Source: Jaltomata sinuosa
Taxonomy: Eukaryota > Streptophyta > Magnoliopsida > Solanales > Solanaceae
Length of the DNA: 64,000 nucleotides
Assembly (NCBI GenBank): GCA_003996215.1
Contig: QJPP01000316.1
Coordinates: 124,001 to 188,000, forward strand
Reading direction: 5' to 3'
Part shown: positions 55,890 through 64,000 of the stretch, in pieces
Numbering within the stretch: position 1 is the first letter of the stretch
Layout of the letters: each line of letters begins with the position of its first letter
Notes under the pieces: generated by a model
What the model saw: only the letters and a program-made list of their open reading frames with translations
The model's database searches: none
Told to the model about the DNA's origin: nothing
Made by a program: the position numbers and the translations under genes

Positions 55890-58424
55890 GGAGAAAAGAG
55901 GGACTAGGCCCAACCCAACAACCCAAATTTCTATTGAGTAGAATTGATACCAGGTAGCCACTTTTAAGCAGGAAATTATATCCAACCAATGATCAAGAAA
56001 ATAGGCTCAGTCTTAAACTTTTGACCCCCGTTTGCCTCATGAACAAGAAATTAAGTTTAAAAATCAAATGTGATACTCATGGGCAAAAGTTGTTAAACTT
56101 GAGTTTTTGTCTATGGGGCAAGCGGAACCAAAAGTTGTTAAACTTGAAAATTGAGAAGTATTGTGTATTATGTGTATTATGTATTGTGCGTAGGTACAAT
56201 CTACGTTTTTCACCTCCAATTCTTCTATGGCTTCTCATCCCCTTTCGTCTTGGTATTATAATTCTCTATTTCAGTTTATTAATACAATTAATTTGTATGT
56301 TGAGTATTTGAAGTAGTGTTTATTATTGACTAAAAAATGTAATCAGAACTAGACCCTAAAATTAAGGATACATATTCTTTTAAATTGCTATATTTTAAAA
56401 ACTGTACTCCATTATTTTAGGGGTCATATTTTGTTATATGGTATAAAATTCTCTTATAATAGGACATATTCAACATAAGAAGAGAAACAAAATTTATGTG
56501 AAGATGTTTGGATGATCGCAGAGTTCAAAAATAAAGGAAAGACTTTTAAAAATTTATGGTCCAAAATAAAGTCATGTATAAATATTTATGTGGCTATAAA
56601 TAACCTAGAATAAAATAGGAAGTTAAAGTATAGATTATTCAAAATTTTCAAGAAAACATTTTGAGATATAAAAATGAAATTAGGTCTCAAAGAAAATAAA
56701 AAAAATAGAAAAATAAAAATCCTTTGGATGCTCACATGTGGACCTTTATAGAACCCTACTCTCTTGTATTATATTAATTGATCACCTTATTAAAATTAGT
56801 TATCCCATATTAGTTGACCACCTTAGTAAATCAAGAAAGCATTAATTAAATTTTTCCTATATTATCCTCACAATTAATTCTTTTTGAAGTGTTCACACTT
56901 GTTTGTAAAGTTCCAAAGAAGTTTCTTAAGGGGTGAATTAGTAAAACTACTTCCTTATTTATGATTTCTTAATATACAATTATGCATGTAAAGAGAAAAG
57001 TGACCAACTAATATGGGACGGAGGGAGTAACAAGTAATCATATAAGCCATTTAATTAAAGAGATTAAAAGGCATCAATTGCCTAGCCTCATGATTTCCAC
57101 CCTATACTTTATCTTAGGATTATGGAATCAATTTTTAAAGTTAATATAAATTAACAAGAAAGCTTATGATTAGGAGGAAAAAAAAATTATGAAGAAGTTT
57201 TGCACAATAGGTGTTGAATTTTTCACTAAAGGGAATTATTTTTTACGTATATATTTCATTGGTTTCTTTATATTTTGAATTTCTTTAGTGAAAATTCTGA
57301 CTTCACCACTACATCAAGTGGTGTTATGGAATTCCACTTCATTGACTACTCTCTCTCTCTCTCTCACCGTCGTTCCAGAGATCCCGAAGGCTCGAACTTT
57401 TTGCTAGCTTTGAAACATTGCCCGAAAGAAAGAGGAAGACCAAACAAAGTCGCAGTCAAAGCAAAAAAAAGATGCCAAAAAATATTCACTTTTAGCTTCT
57501 AGCGTTGTTGACATGGGCAAAGTCAGGGAAAACTTCTAAAGTTATTTTAATATTGAACCTTGGACATATAAGAGTTTCGAATCAAATCTCTCCAAAAAAA
57601 AGATCTTTTATCGCATGACAACCTGCTTTCTCTCTACATATGACATGAAAATATTAGATATAATATAAAAAATGACACCGCTTATCATTTATATAGTGAT
57701 TTATTCATTAGGTTACGTTTTGCAAATATCGATACATTTAAGAAAAATCATGTACACAATAGTGTACTTGGTAGGGAACGTTTTACAACTTAAAGTGATT
57801 TTTTTTCAAATGAATTAGAATTAATCAAACCTTAAAAGCAAATATCGAACGTCAAACGAAAAACATTAAAAAATAAAAAAAGTTTTCTTTTAAAAGAGGA
57901 CCATGGACAGCCGTTTAGATGGGGACCTATACACATACACTTTTGGCTATGAGTGCAAAAGGTAAGGTGTGATTCTTGCAAATGATTAACAACACCAATG
58001 TGTGGGCTACAATATTAATCATTAATTCCACCATTAGAATAGTAATCATAATTATTAAAGTTTTGATTTGGACAATAATGTTTGATATGCATGGGCAATT
58101 CTAATAATGACTTATGTTTTTCTATTAGTGATCACTATTTGTGTTTGTGGTGAAGACAGCAATGATAATGTACATTTTTTTACAATCAAACAATTTTAAA
58201 ATTTTTAGGAAGAGTTTAAGTTTGATACATTGTCAATTTTAATAATTTTTTAACTCTATTCAGATCATTCAAAGATATCTAATAGGTAAGTCTCTTAAAA
58301 TATGAAATTTGAAATTTGAAAAATAAGATACTATATTAATAACAATTCATTGGTAAGTCCCTAGCTATTTGAATATTGCAGTTGGTAAAGAAAACTTAAA
58401 ATAATGTGCATTTTTTTTGAAAAA
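55890..58424. other. Intergenic, no gene seen
   Basis: AT-rich DNA. A Stowaway-like pair of ends is seen near 56800-57030 (ATATTAGTTGACCACC and GACCAACTAATATGGGACGG). A 75-codon frame at 57275 with a CT-repeat start has no recognisable domain. Nothing else is supported. Confidence 0.45.
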
Positions 58425-58980
58425 TTCGCGGCTGCTATTCTTCGGGTGCGCATTGGATAAACGTGCTTTTGTACAATAACTCGCAAAACACAGGAGATGT
58501 AAACCGTACTAGGCAAGTTCGATTCGATGAGCATGACATTGGCAAGGAGAACAAATGGCCTCCCTTATGGAATACCACCTGCTGCACCAACTCAGCAACC
58601 CTTACGGGTAATGTAGCATGCATTTTGATTGGTCAAGTTTAGTCAAAATTGTTGAACATCTTAGTGGCTCAGATTAATTTATCATCCTAAATTATGAATT
58701 TTTAGGTACACGTTTATTGAAGAAAAAGATGAAACATCGTGCTAGTTGGAAATGATAGCAGAAGTAATCATAACTTTCAAATTTCAAATGTTAATAGAAA
58801 CCTCTTCAATTACAGAAGAAAATCGCCGATATGAGTTGTGATGGGATGATCGTGATTCCTTCATTCTTAACCGAGCTCTCGGGCTTCAAGCCCTCTTGGA
58901 ATGGAAGAAATCCTATTGAAAATGTCGCCTCCGCCTACAATAATCGGGCCCGCGCTCAAATAGTGTCATATTAATTGAGA
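58425..58980. repeat. Unclassified GC-richer dispersed-type sequence
   Basis: Blocks at 58425-58625 (TTCGGGTGCGCATTGGATAA, GGAGATGTAAACCGTACTAG, CAACCCTTACGGGTAATG) and 58850-58975 (AGCTCTCGGGCTTCAAGCCC, AATAATCGGGCCCGCGCTCA) stand out in composition. They have no coding frame or clear SINE boxes. I suspect a Solanaceae dispersed repeat or organelle DNA, without proof. Confidence 0.35.
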
Positions 58981-59069
58981 CGAAAAAGTATTAATCTTTT
59001 TTAGACCCCCCAAAAAAAAAGAAGAAGAAATGTATCATATAAAATTTAGTTGTGACTTGTAGAATCCTT

Positions 59070-59076
59070 TATAAAT
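59070..59076 (+). promoter_or_regulatory. TATA box of the DUF1295 gene
   Basis: TATAAAT (CCTTTATAAATTAGA) lies 70 bp upstream of the start codon at 59146, followed by a CA-rich likely start region (TCACAATCACAATTCACAAG). Confidence 0.6.
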
Positions 59077-59145
59077 TAGACCCTCACAATCACAATTCAC
59101 AAGCAAACATTAAGATACTAGCTAGTGACTTGAAAATTTAACAAT

Positions 59146-62100
59146 ATGGCTAGTCATAGCAATTTCAAGAATGCCTTTATTGCATTTTTAGCCACTTTTC
59201 CTTCTATTCTCTTCTACCTCTCTTTCCTTCATCATAATCATAATCACAATGAAAATAACTCATTGTGGAATTGGTGCAATAACCATCCAATTTTACTTGC
59301 TAATGTCCTTTTTTCCCTCAATGTTAATGTCCTCTTCTGGTTCATTGCTCTTCTTCAATCAAGCCTCCATTGGGTAAGTTAACTTCTTTTTTTTCTTTAA
59401 ATTGAATGTTGCCTACTTATTGTTCTCTGTTTTTGAAAAATAGTCATTATCATGAAGTTTTAAATTCTACGAGTAAAGCTCCATGACAATATCTTGAAGT
59501 TTCACATGTATATTTGAAATCCCATGACAATGATTATTTTTACATGAAATACAATGAAAACATAGTATTATAGACTGTCTGATCAAACTTTCAAAAACTT
59601 CAATCAAGCCTCCATTGGGTAATCTTCCTTTTTTTACTTTGATGAATTAAGTTAACTTTTTCTTTAAAATGAATGTTGGCTACTTATTTGTCATGTTTTT
59701 TTGAAAAATAGTCATTATCACGAAGTTTTAAATTCTACGAGTAAAGCTCCATGACAATATCTTGAAGTTTCATTTGTGTATTTGAAACTCCATAACAGTG
59801 ACTGTTTTTATCCGCGGGGGCTAAAAAGTCTATTTATGAATTCTACTTGAAATACAATGAAAGCATAGTATTATAGACTGTCTGATCAAGCTTTCAAAAT
59901 CTGTTTATTTTGATAAGTGTTTTTTGTTAGAAGTGCTTTTCAAGAAAGTAATTTTGGAGAGTAGCCGTTTGTGTTTCGTTAATCAATTTGAAAGAAGCGC
60001 TTTGCCAATATTAGAGCAGCATCTTACGCTTCACCAAGGTTCCGAAAGTGCTTATGGGGACAACCTATTTTTTCAGCTTCTGAAAAATAACTTTTGCTAT
60101 TACAAAAGAGTATCCCCCCCTAAAAGTACGGTCAAATACCTCAATCTCTAAAATAATTATTTTTTTAAAAAAAAAACACTTTTGGCTTTTCAATAGCTTG
60201 ACTTAATAGGCTACTAATATACCAATTACTTGTCATATTGTTCGCTTTAGCCTAAATCAGCACGATTTTTCCTAAAAGGCCTCACTCTAATAAGTGTATA
60301 TTTCCTAATCTTTTCAGTCATCTATATGAGACTTTGTTCGCATGCTTAACAGTAGAAATGCACATAGTTTTCTTCATGTACACTTTCAACTTATTAGTGG
60401 TGGAGCCAGAAATTTGGCGAAGAATGTACAAATTTTCTTCTTAATTGTGTTAAGGGTGTGCAAAATTAAATATACACTCATAATAACTAACATTTAACCT
60501 CTGTGCACAACATAATTTTTTTTTGGTGAAGGGTATGTACCGTACCACCCTTCGCCTAAGGTGGCTCCTCCCATGCAATTTACTTGGGATTAAGACGAAG
60601 TTGATTAACACAGTTATTTTATAAAAAAAAATTGATTTTACAGATGATAGGTTTGTATTGGATGGTGATTCCAGTAATGCTGCTACATTTCTATGCCAAT
60701 CATCCCATGGCACAATACAACCAATTGAGGTCATGTATTGTGACAATTTTGATATGGATTTGGAGTATTAGGATGATTCATAGCTACTTCAGAAGGGAAA
60801 ATTGGCAGTTGGGAGTTAAACAAGACTGGAGATACACAGATATGAGCAACCAGTATGGAAAGAATTGGTGGTGGATCTCTTTCTTTGCTATTTATCTCTC
60901 TCAACAGGTAAATTTTACTCCTTCCGTTTCAATTTGTTTGTCTGATTTTGACTTAACACAGAATTCAAAAAAGTAAAGAAGATTTTTGAATCTTGTGGTC
61001 TTAAACTAAGGATATGTTGAATGTACCAAAATGCCCTTTAATCTTGTGGTCTTAAATTAAGGGGATACATAGAGTGTACCAAAATAAAATGTCCTTTAAT
61101 CCTGTGGTTTTAAACTAAGTTGCACGGACTCTTCACTTTTGATGCCGCATCCGTGTCGGATTCTCCAAAAATACAATACTTCTGAAGGATCCGATACGCA
61201 CCCGCTGACATTTTTGAAGAGTCCGACCTACATAGGTTTTAAAATGTCATGTGAAAAGTTAGAATATAAGAGTTGTCAGAAAAGGAAAGAGACATTCTTA
61301 TTGAAACGGACTAAAAAGAAAAGTAGGACAAATAAATTGAAAGGAAGGGGGAGTAACTGTTTTCTTCATTTGTTATGTTTTTGTTTGATGAAATTCTGAT
61401 AAAAAAGAGTTTGTTTCATTTGTTATGTGGTTTGTGAAAAACCTAGTAGATTGAAGTAGTAAGAGTCTCACATTGGTTGGAGGGAATGCTTTGTTATTCT
61501 TTCATATGGCATTGGACAATCCTTAACTCGATGAAATTTAGGATTTGAAGTTTATGAGTTATTATAGCGGCCTCAAGCTTATATACAATAATAGTAATTG
61601 AGTTCACGATCAAATATTCATAGATATTTAGTGAATTTTCAAATATATATACGCGCATGGAAAAAGATATTGGTTCACGTGAATCCATAGGGTACACTGG
61701 AGATCCGACCCTAACATGATGTTGAGGTTTTTGCATACATTTGCCCTTGCAGGCAGGGGGCAGAGCTAGTAAGGCGCAAGGGGTTCATTCGAATCTCTTT
61801 CGCCAGAGCTATTGTCCTTTTTTATATTATATAATGGCATTCAATTCCCTTGACTTCTTCGTATGTTTACTTCTTTATATACATTGAATCCCTCAACGAA
61901 AATCCTTAGTGAAAATTCTGGCTCTGCCGCTGCTTGCAGGTTCTACAGATGGGGATATGCTTGCCTCTGTATGTTGTCCATTCAGTAGATAAGCCATGGA
62001 GTTTCTTGGATCTGATTGCCACATTCACCTGCATCTCCGGCATTATAATCGCCTTTTACGCGGATACACAGCTCCACGATTTCATCAGCAAAAACAAGAA

Positions 62101-62401
62101 ACTGAAACAACTTGACCAGCCAATGGTTCCAATTCTTGACAAAGGACTCTGGTGTTACTCAAGACATCCAAATTACTTAGGTGAGCAGTTGTGGTGGTGG
62201 GGATTAGCCTTATTTGCATGGAATTTGGGGCAAAATTGGATCTTTATTGGTGCACTTATAAATAGTATTTGTTTGGGATATGTCACTGTGCTTGTTGAGA
62301 AGAAAATGGTTAGAGAAAACTACAGGGCTGATGCATACAAGTGTTACCAAAAGAGTACATGTGTGTGGATACCATGGTTCAAAAAAGATAAGAAAAATTG
62401 A
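59146..62401 (+). CDS. DUF1295 / steroid 5-alpha-reductase-fold membrane protein
   Basis: Exons 59146-59373, 60644-60907 and 61940-62401 join in phase 0 to 317 aa. About nine hydrophobic segments are visible, e.g. AFIAFLATFPSILFYLSFL (10-28), ILLANVLFSLNVNVLFWFIA (49-68), SCIVTILIWIWSI and ATFTCISGIIIAFYA. The family signature is at 237-250 (YSRHPNYLGEQLWWWG), the NADPH-side motif of the steroid 5-alpha-reductase/DUF1295 fold, with QDWRYTDM in exon 2. The C-terminus KDKKN fits a KXKXX endoplasmic reticulum retrieval signal. Related enzymes reduce double bonds or methylate lipids in membranes; the plant DUF1295 substrate is unknown and I do not infer one. The exon 3 acceptor lies inside the target duplication of a hAT-like MITE (61754-61932), and plastid rRNA-derived DNA follows the stop codon. 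Confidence 0.88.
59355..59905 (+). repeat. Tandem duplication taking in the end of exon 1
   Basis: The segment from CTTCAATCAAGCCTCCATTG (last codons of exon 1 plus donor) through 'TAGTCATTATCA.GAAGTTTT' and 'CATAGTATTATAGACTGTCT' occurs at about 59353-59595 and again at 59598-59905, 245-270 bp apart. The second copy keeps CATTGG-GTAATC, a spare donor site inside intron 1, but no upstream exon. Confidence 0.85.
60397..60574. mobile_element. hAT-like MITE in DUF1295 intron 1
   Basis: Left end GTGGTGGAGCCAGAAATTTG, right end read inward ATGGGAGGAGCCACCTTAGG. The 'GGAGCCA' ends fit hAT MITEs such as 61754-61932. No clean target duplication was found. Confidence 0.5.
60918..61353. mobile_element. 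Stowaway-like MITE with a nested fold-back element
   Basis: Between TA dinucleotides (60916-60917 and 61354-61355) it begins CTCCTTCCGTTTCAATTTGT and ends ..GAAAGGAAGGGGGAG. It starts only 10 bp after the exon 2 donor. It is split by a fold-back MITE at 61119-61236 (GTTGCACGGACTCTTCA .. GAAGAGTCCGACCTACATAG), a relative of 29155-29240. Confidence 0.75.
61119..61236. mobile_element. Fold-back MITE nested in the Stowaway-like MITE
   Basis: Inverted ends GTTGCACGGACTCTTCACTT and, read inward from the right, TATGTAGGTCGGACTCTTCA, with inner arms CCGTGTCGGATTCTCC / GGATCCGATACG. Same family as 29155-29240, here longer and more diverged. Confidence 0.7.
61754..61932. mobile_element. hAT-like MITE inserted at the exon 3 splice acceptor
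   Basis: The 179-bp element starts CAGGGGGCAGAGCTAG and, read inward from the right, CAGCGGCAGAGCCAG. It is flanked by the perfect 8-bp duplication CTTGCAGG (61746-61753 and 61933-61940), the hAT hallmark. The duplication holds the acceptor AG and the first base of exon 3. Confidence 0.9.
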
Positions 62402-62409
62402 GTGCTTAT

Positions 62410-62560
62410 GGACTCGAACCTGGGTGATCTATCCATGACCAGGATGAAGCTTGGGTGAAACTAAGTGGAGGTTCGAACCGACTGATGTTGAAGAATTAGC
62501 GGATGAGTTGTGGTTAGGGGTGAAATGCCGCTCGAACCGAGAGTTAGCTGGTTCTCTCCA
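62410..62560 (+). pseudogene. rrn23: Plastid 23S rRNA gene fragment (NUPT) after the DUF1295 stop
   Basis: From GACTCGAACCTGGGTGATC, through GACCAGGATGAAGCTTGGGT, GTGGAGGTTCGAACCGACTG, GGATGAGTTGTGGTTAGGGG and GAGAGTTAGCTGGTTCTC, the sequence matches an internal part of chloroplast 23S rRNA with a few changes. The mitochondrial 26S version differs in this region. It begins within about 10 bp after the stop codon at 62401, so it probably forms part of the 3' UTR. Confidence 0.85.
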
Positions 62561-62759
62561 TATGGTCATTCGATATGAAGATTGAAACAACAATGTATTG
62601 TAATTTGCTTTGTATTTTATTTCACTTGTATGTATGTATGATTCATTTGCTTTCTTATGTATTATGAAAACTGTGCTATCTGTTCATATGATCGATCATA
62701 GACAATTCTCGCCTCATGAGCTTGTTTTTGATAATAATTATACGTATTGTGAAGGTGTT

Positions 62760-62880
62760 GGAGTTTTGAAGCCGAGCCTTTCCAGTAATGGGGCCTAGGG
62801 GGCTCGGCTCCCGAACCATACATGAGTTGTCTCGTACGCCTCTTCCTAAGAACTTGAGGCCTTCTCTCTCTAAATAGAAA
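62760..62880 (-). other. Organelle group II intron end (domain V-like)
   Basis: On the minus strand the sequence GAGGCGTACGAGACAACTC followed by ATGTATGGTTC resembles the 34-nt domain V hairpin of organelle group II introns (GAGCCGTA..CATGTACGGTTC), then GGGAGCCGAGCCCCCTAGG. It is probably transferred mitochondrial or plastid DNA. The host intron is not identified. Confidence 0.5.
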
Positions 62881-64000
62881 AAAAAATGCATTTACAAGTA
62901 AGAGTGGTGGTAGAAGAAGAAGGATTGATGCAGTGATTTGACATGCCACGTGGCTAAATGAATGGAGTTAAAAGTGGAAGGACAAATTTAAGTCACTTTT
63001 ATTAATATTAAGAGCATATATGAATCGATAATATATCAAAATAGTAATATTAAACCTTTTTCGATAGTACAGGAGCAGATCACTAAGTGCCATAAGATTT
63101 CATCAAATCACAAATATAGTTACATTGCATCAAAATAACATAATTAAATCCACCAATTGTTTCAACTATAAAATGTCTTTACATTCCTTTAAACATGCAC
63201 CTAATGTCATTAGATTCCATCAATTCTGAACATGTAAGTTTTCCTTTTCAATTAAGAAGGATTACAGACAAAAATAATTTGTATTTTTATTTAGAACTTT
63301 TAATTTAAATTGTACATAAAAAGACACGTTAAGTTGCTTAATACAACTCAGAATGTGCTAATGAAATGTCTTAAATTAGTGAAAAAATTCACTATAATTT
63401 AACTTAGTTGCTTCGTAAATGCAAATTCACAAGTTGCTACATATATAATTAGTTAATTACAGCTAGATAGGACCAAATATATCCTTAAAGTATGTGTATG
63501 TAGGTCCAAATATGTCCATAATAGTCTTCTAATTATGCTCGGTTAAATTTCTGTGTGAGATAAGAACATTGTTAATTAGCTCAATTAAATAATGACAGGA
63601 GCATGTTTGAACCAAACTATTAACGGAAGATAAATATTACAAATTTTGTATATTTTAAAGAAAATTTTAAATTATTTTCCGTAGATATTTTAATAACCCC
63701 TACGCATCTTTACCTATTTATTATAATAGTACCTTTTTCATTTTTCAAAAGATTCGTTCTTTAGATTAATGCACATTAATGTACACTAGAGGTTTTTTAA
63801 TGGAATAATTATGGCTCTAAACATTTCAATCAACTATTATAAAATATGTATAAAATATATACAGATTGTGTAATTTAATTGTATACTATACATATAATAT
63901 ACTATATTTTTCGTTGATGATGTATATAGTATATATATTTTAATCATGTTGGTAAACTAGTTGAATGAACTGTTCATATCCGTAGCTTTTCCCCTTTTAA
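62881..64000. other. Intergenic, no gene seen
   Basis: AT-rich sequence without coding frames. The DUF1295 transcript probably ends before this, around 62600-62660. Nothing else is supported to the window edge. Confidence 0.45.

Noticed and set aside
58435..58623. 62-codon minus-strand frame
   Set aside because: It lies in a GC-richer dispersed-type block with no domain; probably chance.

Overview
This is AT-rich plant nuclear DNA. The genes have several introns with GT/AG borders, and the intergenic space is packed with dispersed repeats of the kind found in Solanaceae: Au-like and TS-like SINEs, a TTG-tailed repeat, Stowaway-like, hAT-like and Mutator-like non-autonomous elements, RTE/L1 LINE debris and a full-length Ty1/copia element. 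I place it in the Solanaceae from these repeats and from the proteins. The genus cannot be fixed from the sequence alone.

Six protein-coding genes are supported. (1) A three-exon SABATH carboxyl methyltransferase (9085-12232, +). (2) A two-exon, probably plastid-targeted TPR protein (13646-14794, +). (3) A two-exon secreted plant defensin (19879-20883, -). (4) A three-exon ankyrin/PGG membrane protein of the At2g01680/ITN1 type (23870-31435, +). (5) An 11-exon microtubule-associated MAP70 gene (46632-51521, +). (6) A three-exon DUF1295 / steroid 5-alpha-reductase-fold membrane protein (59146-62401, +). All six give uninterrupted reading frames after splicing (349, 265, 76, 523, 627 and 317 aa).

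Layout: 1-8.9 kb holds LTR, LINE and organelle debris, including a mitochondrial cox1 fragment. 9-16.3 kb holds the SABATH gene, the TPR gene and broken copies of SABATH exons 2 and 3. 17.5-18.8 kb is a long-TIR Mutator-like element. The defensin stands alone at 20 kb. The ankyrin gene fills 23.8-31.5 kb and has an array of duplicated exon-1 pieces in its first intron. 32.6-38.7 kb is a copia retrotransposon on the minus strand with two 752-bp LTRs and a perfect 5-bp target duplication. 38.8-46.3 kb is an organelle-like insert followed by SINE and MITE clusters. MAP70 follows, then 51.6-59.1 kb of repeats containing an unusual palindrome-rich Mutator-like element. The DUF1295 gene ends the window, with plastid 23S rRNA-derived DNA directly after its stop codon.

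The genes do not form a pathway; they are independent plant genes. The most interesting features are ways in which mobile and organelle DNA has been built into genes: a hAT-like MITE exactly at a splice acceptor (61746-61940), plastid rRNA DNA in a 3' UTR position, duplicated exon-1 copies inside an intron, duplicated 5' leaders, a palindrome-array element (54967-55880), and a copia element with no recognisable tRNA primer site but a 14-nt self-complementary match at that position.
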